A stretch of 64,000 nt of DNA from Pseudoclavibacter caeni (GCF_008831125.1 NZ_WBKA01000003.1:62001-126000), one strand, 5' to 3'. Counted from the first letter of the stretch, positions 44,665 to 53,655 are shown. A program made the numbers and translations. Notes: a model not told the origin generated them from the sequence alone.

Positions 44665-44784
44665 GTCGTTCCTCGAGCCTCCCGGGGCGCACCGGGTCCC
44701 GGCGCGCCGCATCTCATTCTTCCCCGTCGTCCCGCGCGCGTGCGACGGGCGCGGGTATCGATCCGGTCACGATCGCGGACACGC

Positions 44785-44827
44785 GAACGGCCAGCGACCG
44801 CCGTCCTCGGGCGGCCGCTGGCCGTTC
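44785..44827 (-). terminator. Terminator hairpin after rplS
   Basis: Perfect 12-bp arms, GAACGGCCAGCG at 44785-44796 and its complement at 44816-44827, with an inner CCGCC/GGCGG stem. It starts 16 nt beyond the rplS stop on the minus strand and separates it from lepB. Confidence 0.75.
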
Positions 44828-44843
44828 ATCGTGCTGCGTCGAC

Positions 44844-45188
44844 TCAGCGCTTCTCGCGGATCTTCGCCGCCTTGCCGCGCAGGCTGCGCAGGTAGTACAG
44901 CTTCGCGCGCCGCACGTCGCCGCGCGAGACGACCTCGATGTGATCGATGACCGGGGAGTGCACCGGGAAGGTGCGCTCCACGCCCACCTGGAACGAGATC
45001 TTGCGCACGGTGAAGGTCTCGCGCACGCCGGCGCCCTGGCGCTTGATCACGATGCCCTGGAACACCTGGATGCGGCTGCGGCTGCCCTCCACGATGTTCA
45101 CGTGCACGCGGACGGTGTCACCGGGACGGAAGTCCGGGATGTCGCTCTTCAGCGACGCGGCGTCGATCTGGTCCAGCGTGTTGCTCAT
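44844..45188 (-). CDS. rplS: 50S ribosomal protein L19
   Basis: Ribosomal protein L19, 114 aa, at the 30S-50S interface. It has the typical start [34 protein letters not shown] and the core [26 protein letters not shown], ending with [18 protein letters not shown]. It is separated from trmD by about 270 bp, so it probably has its own promoter. No strong ribosome site is visible near the ATG. Confidence 0.97.
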   Translation of the reverse strand: MSNTLDQIDAASLKSDIPDFRPGDTVRVHVNIVEGSRSRIQVFQGIVIKRQGAGVRETFTVRKISFQVGVERTFPVHSPVIDHIEVVSRGDVRRAKLYYLRSLRGKAAKIREKR

Positions 45189-45460
45189 GGTGATTCGCTT
45201 CCCGCACCTGCCGCGGGTCAGGCGCTTGTGATGATGGATGTTCGCAGTCGGCCTTCGCTCCCCTGCGGCAGAGACATGGCCGATGACACAGTCGACGATT
45301 CTCTCACAGCAGATGCCGCTGATGCAAACCTACGCCCTGGATGCTGACCGCCACGATGACGACGTCTGGCGGTCTTCGGCGCAGACCGACGCAGGAGGGG
45401 TGCGATGGCTGCCGACGGGCGGCGGGATCGGCGCGAGCCGGCGCACGGGACGCGGACGGC
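45189..45460. other. Gap between rplS and trmD
   Basis: Intergenic stretch of 272 bp. On the minus strand a TAGGTT hexamer lies about 140 nt upstream of the rplS ATG (plus AACCTA near 45330) and may be its -10. I see no gene and no clear trmD terminator. Confidence 0.35.
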
Positions 45461-46159
45461 TCAGCCGAGCAGGTCGGGGCGCATCCGCCGGGTGCGCTCG
45501 AGCCCGGCCTGCTGCCGCCACGCGGCGATGCGGCCGTGATCGCCGCTGAGCAGCACCTCGGGCACCTCGAGGCCGCGCCACACGCGCGGCTTCGTGAAGC
45601 TGGGATGCTCCAGCAGCCGCGCGTTGTGCGACTCCTCCACGAGCGACTCGGGGTTGCCGATCACCCCCGGCAGCAGCCGGGCGACCGCCTCGACCACCAC
45701 GAGGACGGCGACCTCGCCGCCGTTGAGCACGTAGTCGCCGATGCTCAGCTCGCCCGTCCGCCAGCGCGACGCCGCGTAGTCGACGACCCGTTGGTCGATG
45801 CCCTCGTAGCGGCCGCAGCAGAAGACGAGGTGCCGCTCGCCTGACAGGTGCACCGCGGCATCCTGTGAGAACACGCGTCCGGCCGGCGTCGTGAACAGCA
45901 CGAGCGGGTCGTCGTCGGCGCCGTCGAGCACCGCGTCGAGCGCCTCGCCCCAGGGCTCGGGCCGCATGACCATGCCCGCTCCCCCGCCGTACGGGGTGTC
46001 GTCGACGGTGCGATGCACGTCATGGGTGTGGTCGCGCAGGTCATGCACGTGCAGGTCGATGATGCCGTGCTCGATGGCCCGCCCGACGAGCGAGACGCGC
46101 AGCGCCTCGAAGTACTCCGGGAAGATGGTGATGACGTCGAGACGCAGCCGGGCGGTCAT
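45461..46159 (-). CDS. trmD: tRNA (guanine37-N1) methyltransferase
   Basis: SPOUT methyltransferase modifying G37, 232 aa. It begins [24 protein letters not shown] and contains [34 protein letters not shown] and [31 protein letters not shown], the SAM knot. It is the last gene of rpsP-khpA-rimM-trmD, overlapping rimM by 4 nt. Confidence 0.96.
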   Translation of the reverse strand: MTARLRLDVITIFPEYFEALRVSLVGRAIEHGIIDLHVHDLRDHTHDVHRTVDDTPYGGGAGMVMRPEPWGEALDAVLDGADDDPLVLFTTPAGRVFSQDAAVHLSGERHLVFCCGRYEGIDQRVVDYAASRWRTGELSIGDYVLNGGEVAVLVVVEAVARLLPGVIGNPESLVEESHNARLLEHPSFTKPRVWRGLEVPEVLLSGDHGRIAAWRQQAGLERTRRMRPDLLG

Positions 46160-46773
46160 GCCTCGGCCTCGTCGGGGACGTGCTCGAGCACCTCGGCGAC
46201 CTCGGCGGCGGGCACGGTCTCGGCCGCGGCCTCGCCGTCGTCGGCACGCTCGAACAGCCCGCCGGGCGGGGTGACTGACAGCGTGCGCGCGGTCAGGTCG
46301 ACGCCGGTGACGAACTGGCGCACGAGCGGCAGCAGCACCTCGTCGCCGCCGGTGGGCGGGGTGATCGCGAGCAGATCCTGCGCCGGCAGATGGTCGACGC
46401 GTGTGACGGTGCCGAGCGTGTGCTCGCCCGCGACGACACGCAGCCCGATCAGCTGGTGGTCGTACCAGGCGTCCGGCTCGTCGGGCAGCTCGCGCTCGTC
46501 ATGGTCGATGGTGAGGATCGCGCGGGCGATCGACTCCGCCGCGGTGCGGTCCTGGATCTCCTCGAAGAACGCGACCGGACGCGTCTGGTTGTACCAGCGC
46601 AGCTCGCGCAGGGTGATCGTGCGCCCGTGCCACGGGGAGTCCTCCGGCACCTGCAGATTGAAGACGGCCCCCGGCACCATCCGGTGCGCGGGGTCGTCGG
46701 TGTACAGCTCGACCTTCAGCCCGCCCTTGAGTCCGTGCGGCTTCGTCAGACGGGCGATGCGCAGCTGCAGCAT
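46156..46773 (-). CDS. rimM: Ribosome maturation factor RimM
   Basis: 16S processing factor acting at the 30S head with S19, 205 aa. The N-terminal RimM barrel ([30 protein letters not shown]) and the PRC-like barrel ([26 protein letters not shown]) are visible, followed by a low-complexity acidic tail. The ATG overlaps the khpA stop by 1 nt and the gene overlaps trmD by 4 nt. Confidence 0.95.
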   Translation of the reverse strand: MLQLRIARLTKPHGLKGGLKVELYTDDPAHRMVPGAVFNLQVPEDSPWHGRTITLRELRWYNQTRPVAFFEEIQDRTAAESIARAILTIDHDERELPDEPDAWYDHQLIGLRVVAGEHTLGTVTRVDHLPAQDLLAITPPTGGDEVLLPLVRQFVTGVDLTARTLSVTPPGGLFERADDGEAAAETVPAAEVAEVLEHVPDEAEA

Positions 46774-47012
46774 CAGGCCGCGTCGGTGTCGACGATGTTG
46801 ACGCGGACGCGACGGCCGTCGGCCAGTGCGTCCACCACCGTGCGCAGCGCCTGGGCCGTGCGGCCGGACCGGCCGATCACCCGGCCGAGATCCGCGGGCG
46901 CGACACGGACGTCGATGACGTCCTGCCGACCCGCGCGGCGCTCCTCGACGAGCACGTCGTCAGGCTCGCTGACGATGCCTCGCACCAGGTGATCGACGGC
47001 CTGCTGCAGCAT
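46773..47012 (-). CDS. khpA: KH-domain RNA-binding protein KhpA
   Basis: Small RNA-binding protein of 79 aa. MLQQAVDHLVRGIVSEPDDVLVEE leads into a KH motif around DLGRVIGRSGRTAQALRTVVDAL (GRSG in place of the usual GxxG loop GRxG). It partners with KhpB/Jag in other bacteria. The ATG at 47012 fits the family start; a GTG at 47018 overlapping the rpsP stop by 4 nt would add two residues. Confidence 0.9.
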   Translation of the reverse strand: MLQQAVDHLVRGIVSEPDDVLVEERRAGRQDVIDVRVAPADLGRVIGRSGRTAQALRTVVDALADGRRVRVNIVDTDAA

Positions 47013-47014
47013 GG

Positions 47015-47419
47015 TCACGCCTCGGCCGGGGTCTCGTCGGCGTCAGTGGCCGGCGCGGCCTTCTTCGTCTCGGTCTTGGGCAGGATGACCGACTTCTTCT
47101 TCGGGTCGCGCTCGAAGGGAGCCTTGGGCTCCTGCGGCTTCACGGTGCTCTTGGCGTCCTTGTCGCCCTTGAAGCGCTGCCAGTCGCCGGTCAGCTTGAG
47201 CAGCGACAGCAGCGTCTCGCTCGGCTGGGCGCCGACGGACAGCCAGTACTGCACGCGCTCGGAGTCGATCTCGATGACCGACGGATCGGCGGTCGGCACG
47301 TAGCGGCCGATCTCCTCGATGACGCGGCCGTCGCGCTTGGTGTGCGCGTCCGCGACGACCACGCGGTACTGCGGCGCATGAACCTTGCCGACACGCTTCA
47401 GACGGATTTTGACAGACAC
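47015..47419 (-). CDS. rpsP: 30S ribosomal protein S16
   Basis: Ribosomal protein S16, 134 aa. The core [39 protein letters not shown] is typical. A Lys/Pro/Glu-rich C-terminal extension of about 50 residues ([18 protein letters not shown] onward) is longer than in most bacteria, as in other actinomycetes. The GTG start at 47419 has AGGAG upstream. First gene of the rpsP-khpA-rimM-trmD operon. Confidence 0.96.
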   Translation of the reverse strand: MSVKIRLKRVGKVHAPQYRVVVADAHTKRDGRVIEEIGRYVPTADPSVIEIDSERVQYWLSVGAQPSETLLSLLKLTGDWQRFKGDKDAKSTVKPQEPKAPFERDPKKKSVILPKTETKKAAPATDADETPAEA

Positions 47420-47547
47420 GTTGCTCCTGAACTCACTCGTTGTTCGAACCCGGCCATGCCTGTGGGGTCGCATGGCGAAAAGCTCTGGACTGATCGCGCG
47501 CACGCCGGATGAGAGGGTCCGCCGGGCACACGGGTTACCGACGCCCT

Positions 47548-47553
47548 ATTCTG
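47548..47553 (-). promoter_or_regulatory. Candidate -10 box of the rpsP operon
   Basis: CAGAAT on the minus strand (within GGCAGAATAG), giving a leader of about 120 nt. The same CAGAAT box precedes xerC and the DivIVA-like gene. Confidence 0.4.
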
Positions 47554-47720
47554 CCACATCGGGCGCCATCATGCGCACCCGCCCCGGAGGCCCGGCGCGT
47601 TGCACACTGTTCCGCACGGCGAGCGTCCGCGGCGCGCGGCGGCCGGATCCGCGGTCGAGGCGCCCCGTGGCGCGTTGCGAACAGTTCCCAACCGGCGGAC
47701 ATCCCGACGGTCGTCTCCGG

Positions 47721-47726
47721 TACGCT
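47721..47726 (+). promoter_or_regulatory. -10 box of the GCS2 ligase gene
   Basis: TACGCT with 6 nt to the ATG at 47733. Predicts a leaderless mRNA. Confidence 0.5.
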
Positions 47727-47732
47727 GACCGC

Positions 47733-48866
47733 ATGCGCATCGACTTCGCGGCATCGCGGCCCTCCACTCTCGGCGTGGAGTGGGAGGTGCTGCTCGTCGA
47801 CCGCGAGACCCGGCAGCCGACCGCCCGTGCCGACGAGGTGCACCGCGCCCTCGCGGGCACCCCCGAGGGCGCCCGGCTCGATCACGAGCTGCTCGAGAAC
47901 ACCGTCGAGATCGTCACCGGCGTGCACGAGACCGTCGCCAGCGCGGTCGCGGAGATCGACCGGGTCCGCCGTGCGGTGCTCGACGCTGCGGACGCCCTCG
48001 GCCTCGGCGTGCTGTGCGCGGGCACGCACCCATTCGCGGACGCCGTCCAGCCCTTTCGGCACAGCGAGCGCTACCGTCAGCTGATCGACCGCACGCAGTG
48101 GTGGGGACGTCTCATGGCGATCTACGGGCTGCACGTGCACGTCGGCCTCGACCGGGTGGACAAGGCGATCCCGGTGATGCACGGCATGCTGAGCCTGCTG
48201 CCCCACCTGCTCGCGCTGAGCGCGTCGAGCCCCTGGTGGCAGGGGGTCAACACCGGGTACGCGTCGAACCGGGCGATGCTCTTCCGCCAGCTGCCCACCG
48301 CCGGACTGCCGATGTGCGTGGACGGCTGGGCCGGCTTCGAGACGATCATCGACGGGATGGTCCGCACCGGCGTCATCGGCGGGGTCGACGAGGTGCGCTG
48401 GGACGTCCGCCCCGCCCCGCGGTTCGGCACCGTCGAGAACCGGGTGTGCGACGGAGTGCCGACGCTGACCGAGGTGGCCGCGCTCACCGCGTTCGTGCAG
48501 TCGGCGGTCACCGATCTCTCCCGGCGGCTCGACGCCGGCGAGACGATCACGCCGCTGCCCGACTGGGTCATCGCGGAGAACAAGTGGCGAGCGAGCCGCT
48601 ACGGCCTCGCCGCCGAGATCATCACCGGCCCGGATCTCGCCGAGGCCCCCGTCGTCGAGCAGATCCGGCTGGAGGTCGCCCGGCTCGAACCGGTGGCCGC
48701 CTCACTCGGCTGCGCCGCCGAGCTGGCCCTGGTCCCGGACGTGCTCGCCGCGGGCGCGAGCTACCAGCGCCAGCAGCGGGTGGCCGTGCGGGCGAGCGGA
48801 AGCCTGCCCGCCGTGGTGGACGCGTTGGTCGCCGAGTTCGCCGCGGGCCGTCCGCTCGCCGCGTGA
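47733..48866 (+). CDS. Carboxylate-amine ligase, GCS2/YbdK family
   Basis: Glutamate-cysteine-ligase-2 fold protein, 377 aa. Motifs: TLGVEWEVLLVD at the start, EIVTGVHETVASAV, GTHPFADAVQPF, the HVHVGLD segment and RNAENKWRASRYGL-like C-terminal motif (here IAENKWRASRYGL). Family members join glutamate to an amine; some make gamma-glutamylcysteine, others have unknown substrates. The gene is alone on the plus strand between rpsP and ffh. Whether it takes part in ergothioneine or another thiol cannot be told. Confidence 0.85.
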   Translation: MRIDFAASRPSTLGVEWEVLLVDRETRQPTARADEVHRALAGTPEGARLDHELLENTVEIVTGVHETVASAVAEIDRVRRAVLDAADALGLGVLCAGTHPFADAVQPFRHSERYRQLIDRTQWWGRLMAIYGLHVHVGLDRVDKAIPVMHGMLSLLPHLLALSASSPWWQGVNTGYASNRAMLFRQLPTAGLPMCVDGWAGFETIIDGMVRTGVIGGVDEVRWDVRPAPRFGTVENRVCDGVPTLTEVAALTAFVQSAVTDLSRRLDAGETITPLPDWVIAENKWRASRYGLAAEIITGPDLAEAPVVEQIRLEVARLEPVAASLGCAAELALVPDVLAAGASYQRQQRVAVRASGSLPAVVDALVAEFAAGRPLAA

Positions 48867-48879
48867 GCACGACCCGGAT

Positions 48880-48894
48880 GCGTCCGGCGGACGC
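48880..48894. terminator. Short hairpin between the GCS2 ligase gene and ffh
   Basis: GCGTCC-GGC-GGACGC in the 33-bp convergent gap. Six bp stem, weak. Confidence 0.35.
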
Positions 48895-48899
48895 CCGGC

Positions 48900-50510
48900 T
48901 CAGCGCTTGAAGATGTCGCCGAGTCCGCCGAGGCCGATCGTCTGGTCGGGGTCGATGCGCGCAGCGCCGTTCGGCGCCTCGCCCTGCCCAGTGGCGCCGA
49001 ACGCGGAACCTCCGGAGGTCATCGCCTCGGCGGCCTGCTCGAGCGCCTGCCGGCGGGCGCGCTCCTGACGCTCGCGCAGCGCGGCCTCCTCCTGGGCGCG
49101 CTTGGCGGGGTTGCCGCTCTTCGCACGGGCCTTGCCCTTCTTGCCGCCCTTCGCCTTCCGGCCGCCGTGGCCGAGCGATCCCATGCCGGGGATGCTCGGC
49201 ATCCCGCCGCGGGCGACGGACTTCATCATCTTCGCCGCCTGCTCGAACCGCTGGACGAGCTGGTTGACCTCGCTGACGGTGGTGCCCGAGCCGTTCGCGA
49301 TGCGCAGCCGGCGCGACCCGTTGAGGATCCTCGGGTTGTCCCGTTCGGCCTTCGTCATCGACTGGATGATCGCCTCGGTGCGGGTGAGCAGCGAATCGTC
49401 GAACTGCTCGATCTGCTGCCGCATGCCGGCCGCGCCCGGCAGCATCCCCAGAAGCTTCTTCATCGAGCCGAGCTTCTTGATCTGCTGCATCTGCTTGAGG
49501 AAGTCGTCGAGGGTGAACGCCTCGCGGGCGATCTTGTCGGCGACCTTGCGGGCCTCCTCCTCGTCGAAGGCCTTCTGCGCCTGCTCGATGAGGGTGAGCA
49601 CGTCGCCCATGTCGAGGATGCGCCGGGCCTGCCGCTCGGGGTGGAACACCTCGAGATCCTCGAGCCGCTCGCCGGTGGACGCGAACAGGATCGGCTTGCC
49701 GGTGACGCTCACCACCGACAGCGCCGCGCCGCCGCGGGTGTCGCCGTCGAGCTTCGAGAGCACCACGCCGGTGAAGTCCACTCCCTCGTCGAACGCCTTG
49801 GCCGTGGCGACCGCGTCCTGGCCGATCATCGCGTCGATGACGAACAGCACCTCGTCCGGGTCGATGGCCTTCCGGATCGCCGCGGCCTGCTTCATCATCT
49901 GCTCGTCGACGCCGGTGCGCCCGGCCGTGTCGACGATGACCACGTCGTGCTGCTTGTCCCGCGCGTATCGGATGGACGCCTTGGCCACCTTGACCGGATC
50001 GCCGACGCCGTTGCCGGGCTCCGGCGCGTACACCGACACCCCGGCCTGCTCGCCGACCACCTGCAGCTGGCCGACGGCGTTGGGACGCTGCAGGTCGGCC
50101 GCCACGAGGATCGGCGTGTGTCCCTCCCCGCGCAGCCGCAGGGCGAGCTTGCCGGCGAAAGTCGTCTTGCCTGCGCCCTGAAGGCCGGCGAGCATGATGA
50201 CCGTCGGCGGCTGCTTGGCGAACCGCAGGTGCCGGGTCTCTCCGCCGAGGATCGCGACGAGCTCCTCGTCGACGATCTTGACGACCTGCTGGGCAGGGTT
50301 GAGCGCCTGGTTGACCTCGTCGGAGAGCGCCCGCTCGCGCACCCGGGCGGTGAATGCCTTGACCACGGTCAGGGCGACGTCCGCATCCAGCAGCGCCCGA
50401 CGGATCTCGCGGACGGTGGCATCGACGTCGGCTGGGGAGAGCTTCCCCTTCGTCCGCAGGTGGGCGAAGGTCTTGACCAGCCGTTCGGAGAGGTTCGAGA
50501 AAGTAGCCAT
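48900..50510 (-). CDS. ffh: Signal recognition particle protein
   Basis: SRP54 homologue of 536 aa. N domain at the start (ATFSNLSERLVKTFAHLRTKG), G domain with GLQGAGKTTFAGKLALRLR (Walker A) and DTAGRTGVDEQMM, and SKLDGDTRGGAALSV, followed by the Met-rich M domain (MQQIKKLGSMKKLLGMLPGA and SMTKAERDNPRILNGSRRLRIANGSG). The Gly/Lys-rich C-terminus is extended by about 70 residues. The ATG at 50510 is 10 nt after TAGACT, so the leader is about 4 nt. It targets nascent membrane proteins with 4.5S RNA, whose gene is not in this window. Confidence 0.95.
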   Translation of the reverse strand: MATFSNLSERLVKTFAHLRTKGKLSPADVDATVREIRRALLDADVALTVVKAFTARVRERALSDEVNQALNPAQQVVKIVDEELVAILGGETRHLRFAKQPPTVIMLAGLQGAGKTTFAGKLALRLRGEGHTPILVAADLQRPNAVGQLQVVGEQAGVSVYAPEPGNGVGDPVKVAKASIRYARDKQHDVVIVDTAGRTGVDEQMMKQAAAIRKAIDPDEVLFVIDAMIGQDAVATAKAFDEGVDFTGVVLSKLDGDTRGGAALSVVSVTGKPILFASTGERLEDLEVFHPERQARRILDMGDVLTLIEQAQKAFDEEEARKVADKIAREAFTLDDFLKQMQQIKKLGSMKKLLGMLPGAAGMRQQIEQFDDSLLTRTEAIIQSMTKAERDNPRILNGSRRLRIANGSGTTVSEVNQLVQRFEQAAKMMKSVARGGMPSIPGMGSLGHGGRKAKGGKKGKARAKSGNPAKRAQEEAALRERQERARRQALEQAAEAMTSGGSAFGATGQGEAPNGAARIDPDQTIGLGGLGDIFKR

Positions 50511-50520
50511 ACTGCGTGCG

Positions 50521-50526
50521 AGTCTA
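50521..50526 (-). promoter_or_regulatory. -10 box of ffh
   Basis: TAGACT on the minus strand, 10 nt before the ATG, so a leader of only about 4 nt. The same arrangement is seen before the rpf-like gene. Confidence 0.45.
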
Positions 50527-50727
50527 CCTGACCGCTCCTCGAGACGGAGTGCGGGGCGCGGGCGGTGCGGTTGGCATTGCGAGAACGACGCCGAGATCGC
50601 ATTCCTGCACACCTGGCGCATCCCCATCGCGATCCCGCACGTATCCGACACCGAGGTCGCAGAGCACCGCACCGCAACGGACCAGACACGTGCATCCGCG
50701 CGACCCCGACGACGCAGACCCCATTCC

Positions 50728-50765
50728 CGCGCTCTCGATGCAGAGACGCGCTCTCGATGCGGAGA
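50728..50765. repeat. 19-bp tandem duplication
   Basis: CGCGCTCTCGATGCRGAGA twice, head to tail, one mismatch, at 50728-50746 and 50747-50765. Confidence 0.9.
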
Positions 50766-50795
50766 ACCGCAGGGGAAGCACAAGACATCCGGCGT

Positions 50796-50864
50796 CACGT
50801 TTTCGGGAAGGCCGAACGACGACGTTCTCGAGACGGCCGGAGGACGTTCTCGAGGTGGCCGGGT
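50796..50864. repeat. Degenerate tandem repeats of about 22 bp
   Basis: Two clear units at 50821-50842 and 50843-50864 share GACGTTCTCGAG, and a diverged unit at 50796-50817 (CACGTTTTCGGG) precedes them. Confidence 0.7.
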
Positions 50865-51190
50865 GCCGCAGTGCGGCGACTGGGGATGGCCGCTGCCGCA
50901 CACGCCCGAAGCCGCGTGACGGCGACAGCCGACCACTGGTCAGGAGCCACTGGCCACGCTCTCGGGGCCGCAGGAGACGCACGCATCCGCGATCTCACGC
51001 ACAGCGCTCCGAACACACAGCGCTGGATTCGACGTCTGAGCCCCGACTCCCGGGCGTGCCTCCCCGTCTCCGCGGCACTCGGCCCAGCACGGCGGCGTCG
51101 CACGAGAGAGTCACATGCCTCCCCGCACCGCTCCGTGCGAAGAGCGGCCCGGGAACGAATCCGCCGGCATCACCGCCAGACCGGGCTCGC

Positions 51191-52450
51191 TCACCCGAAG
51201 AGCACGCGCACCTCGTGGTAGCGCTCGGGCGGCACCGACTTCGTCTCCTGCAGCTCGGCGAGGGCGACGCTGACGATGTCCGTGCCGCGCAGCGCGACCA
51301 TCCGCCCCCACTGCCGCCGAGCGACGAGCTCGATGACGTCGATGCCCAGTCTGGTGGCCAGCACGCGGTCGAACGAGGTGGGCACGCCGCCGCGCTGGAT
51401 GTGCCCCAGCACGGTGGCACGCGTCTCGATGCCCGTGCGCTCGGCGATCATCGGGGCGAGCACCTCGGCGATGCCGCCGAGTCGGGGGCGGCCGAACCCG
51501 TCGAGGCCCCTGTCGGAGTGCGCCTCAGTCATCCCCGGCAGGGTGAACCCCTCGGCGACGACGATCATGGGCGAGCGGCCGCGCTCGTGCACGGAGGTCA
51601 CCCACGCGCAGATCTGCTCGAGCGACTCCGGATGCTCCGGGATCAGGATCGCGTGCGCGCCCCCGGCGGTGCCCGCGTGCAGGGCGATCCAACCGGCATG
51701 GCGGCCCATCACCTCGAGGATCATGCACCGGTGATTCGCGTTGCCCGTGGTGCGCAGTCGGTCGATCGCCTCGGTGGCGACCGAGACGGCCGTGTCGAAC
51801 CCGAACGAGTAGTCGGTGCCGTCCAGGTCGTTGTCGATCGTCTTCGGCACGCCGACGATCGGGATGCCATCAGCGTGCAACAGGTGGGCCGCGCGCATCG
51901 TGCCGTCGCCGCCGATCGCGATGACCCCGTCGATGCCGTTGCGCGCGAGCGTCGCGAGGATCCGGTCGGGCTGGCCCTCCGGCGTGCGGTAGGGGCCGAT
52001 CCGGCTCGTGCCGAGGATCGTGCCGCCCTCCTTCGCGAGTCCGCGGACGCTGGTGCGGTCGAGCGACATGAAGTCGGCCTCGATCATCCCCCGCCAGCCG
52101 TCGCGGAAGCCCACGAACTCCTGGCCGTACACCTCGGTGCCCTTGAGCACCGCGCCGCGGATGACCGCGTTGAGCCCCGGGCAGTCGCCGCCGGAGGTGA
52201 GGATGCCGATGCGGCGCGGCACCCGTGCCATGTCGACCGGGTCGGTCGGCAGCGGCTGGAATCGTCCCTCGCCCGCCCGGACCGGCGAACCCGCTGACGC
52301 CTCGGCCGGCCGCACGCCCCGTGGCCAGGCATGCGGGTCGGCCCGCGCACCGGTCTGGGACGCCGCCGGCGAGCCGGACTGCGTCATCCCCTGCGATGCC
52401 GGCTGGCCCACACCCTGCGATCCATCCTGCGGTGCTGCGTCAGCGGTCAT
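51191..52450 (-). CDS. pfkA: 6-phosphofructokinase
   Basis: Committed step of glycolysis, 419 aa. The core starts near residue 74 with RRIGILTSGGDCPGLNAVIRG and has the GGDGTMRAA motif, the PKTIDNDLDGTDYSFGFDTA segment that binds fructose 6-phosphate, and GHIQRGGVPTSFDR. The residue after GGDG is Thr, typical of the actinobacterial ATP- or mixed-donor group; the phosphoryl donor (ATP or PPi) is therefore not certain. The ATG at 52450 has GGGGAG upstream and adds a 73-residue Gln/Ser/Pro/Ala-rich extension. A start at 52231 would give the usual size but has no ribosome site. Confidence 0.92.
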   Translation of the reverse strand: MTADAAPQDGSQGVGQPASQGMTQSGSPAASQTGARADPHAWPRGVRPAEASAGSPVRAGEGRFQPLPTDPVDMARVPRRIGILTSGGDCPGLNAVIRGAVLKGTEVYGQEFVGFRDGWRGMIEADFMSLDRTSVRGLAKEGGTILGTSRIGPYRTPEGQPDRILATLARNGIDGVIAIGGDGTMRAAHLLHADGIPIVGVPKTIDNDLDGTDYSFGFDTAVSVATEAIDRLRTTGNANHRCMILEVMGRHAGWIALHAGTAGGAHAILIPEHPESLEQICAWVTSVHERGRSPMIVVAEGFTLPGMTEAHSDRGLDGFGRPRLGGIAEVLAPMIAERTGIETRATVLGHIQRGGVPTSFDRVLATRLGIDVIELVARRQWGRMVALRGTDIVSVALAELQETKSVPPERYHEVRVLFG

Positions 52451-52507
52451 CGTCTCCCCTTCGTCGTCCCGGCATCCGGCGGGCCTGCCACCCGTGGAAT
52501 CGGCGTC

Positions 52508-52513
52508 ATCCTA
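52508..52513 (-). promoter_or_regulatory. Candidate -10 box of pfkA
   Basis: TAGGAT on the minus strand (ATCCTA on plus), about 60 nt before the long pfkA start at 52450. Leader of about 50 nt including the ribosome site. Confidence 0.4.
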
Positions 52514-52598
52514 GCAATCGCGTGCGACGCGCAGATGTCCGGCGGTCATGCGCGGACGCCAGCCGCGCGACCCCCCGCGCCCGGCACCCGCCCGGGCG

Positions 52599-52604
52599 TA
52601 CCAT
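52599..52604 (+). promoter_or_regulatory. -10 box of mutY
   Basis: TACCAT with 6 nt to the GTG at 52611, predicting a leaderless GTG start. It lies in the divergent gap with pfkA. Confidence 0.5.
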
Positions 52605-52610
52605 CGTCGC

Positions 52611-53594
52611 GTGCCCGACCCTCGCCCCGACGACGTGACCCCATCCGCCGCGGCCACCACCGTGCCCGACCTCGCCGGCCCGCTCCTCCCCTGGTACCTG
52701 GCCGCACGCCGCGACCTGCCCTGGCGTGCCCCCGATGCGACCCCGTGGGGCGTGCTCGTCAGCGAGTTCATGCTGCAGCAGACGCAGGTCGACCGTGTGC
52801 TGCCCCGCTGGCACGCCTGGCTGGACGCCTGGCCCACCCCGGCCGATCTCGCGGCCGCCCTGGCCGGGGACGCGATCCGCGCCTGGGGTCGTCTCGGCTA
52901 TCCTCGACGCGCGGTCTGGCTGCACGCCGCCGCCCTGCAGATCGTCGAACGACACGGCGGACGCGTCCCCGACGACCTCGACGCGCTGCTCGCCCTGCGC
53001 GGCGTGGGAAACTACACGGCGCGCGCGGTGCTCGTGTTCGCGTTCGGCCAGCGGCATCCGGTCGTCGACACGAACATCCGCCGGGTGCTCGCCCGGGCGG
53101 TGGACGGTGTGGCCGCGCCCGGGCCGCCGAACGCGCGCCGCGACCTCGCCGCCATGGCCCGGGTGCTGCCCCGCGACGCCGGGCGGGCCCGCCAGTTCAC
53201 CTGGGCGATCATGGAGCTCGGGGCGCTCGTGTGCACGGCGCGCACGCCCGCCTGCGACCGCTGCCCGATCACCGATCGGTGCCGGTGGCTGCTGCTCGGC
53301 CGGCCAGCGACGACATCCCGCCCCGCCCGCAGGCAGGCGCGCTATGAGGGCAGCGACCGGCAGGCCCGGGGACGCATCATGGCCCGACTGCGCGCGGCGA
53401 CGACGCCGCTGACCGAGGACGCCCTCATCGCCGGTGCCCCGGACGCGACCCAGGCCCGCCGGGCGCTCGCCTCTCTGGTGCGCGACGGCCTCGCCGTGCG
53501 TGCGGAGGCCGCCGAGGCGTCCCAGACCCGGCCATCCGGGGCGCGGCCGGGAGACGGCGCTGACGAGCCCCACCCCTGCTGGCGGCTGCCCTGA
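52611..53594 (+). CDS. mutY: Adenine DNA glycosylase
   Basis: Removes A mispaired with 8-oxoG, 327 aa. The helix-hairpin-helix is in LLALRGVGNYTARAVLVFAFG and the catalytic region in EFMLQQTQVDRV (Glu) and HPVVDTNIRRVLAR (Asp). The iron-sulfur ligands are CTARTPACDRCPITDRC near residue 212 (C-X6-C-X2-C-X5-C spacing). The C-terminus is shorter than in E. coli, so the MutT-like 8-oxoG recognition domain is missing. mutM, the partner enzyme, is 6 kb away. Confidence 0.94.
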   Translation: MPDPRPDDVTPSAAATTVPDLAGPLLPWYLAARRDLPWRAPDATPWGVLVSEFMLQQTQVDRVLPRWHAWLDAWPTPADLAAALAGDAIRAWGRLGYPRRAVWLHAAALQIVERHGGRVPDDLDALLALRGVGNYTARAVLVFAFGQRHPVVDTNIRRVLARAVDGVAAPGPPNARRDLAAMARVLPRDAGRARQFTWAIMELGALVCTARTPACDRCPITDRCRWLLLGRPATTSRPARRQARYEGSDRQARGRIMARLRAATTPLTEDALIAGAPDATQARRALASLVRDGLAVRAEAAEASQTRPSGARPGDGADEPHPCWRLP

Positions 53595-53655
53595 CCCGGC
53601 GACGCGGACGCATCCACCCCGCACGGCCGGACACCACGGTGAACGGCCGGGGCCG

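Larger units (their letters stand above)
47420..47732. other. Divergent intergenic region between rpsP and the GCS2 ligase gene
   Basis: Gene-free stretch of 313 bp. It holds the rpsP promoter and leader on the minus strand, and on the plus strand a 20-bp direct repeat (17 of 20 identical) at 47594-47613 and 47669-47688. Its second copy contains GAACAGTTC, a small imperfect palindrome. The GCS2 ligase promoter lies at the right edge. Confidence 0.5.
50511..51190. other. 680-bp gene-free block with short tandem repeats
   Basis: No ORF here has a family-like product, and no strong ribosome site or promoter serves one. The block holds a 19-bp tandem duplication (50728-50765), a run of about 22-bp degenerate repeats (50796-50864) and many ATTCC/TCTCGA-rich short phrases. 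It appears less GC-rich than the flanking genes. It may be decayed coding sequence or an unknown noncoding RNA locus. Confidence 0.55.

Noticed and set aside
50565-51221. Open frames on both strands in the ffh-pfkA gap
   Set aside because: They are Arg/Ala/Ser-rich shadow-like frames with no start signals or family motifs, and they overlap the repeats.
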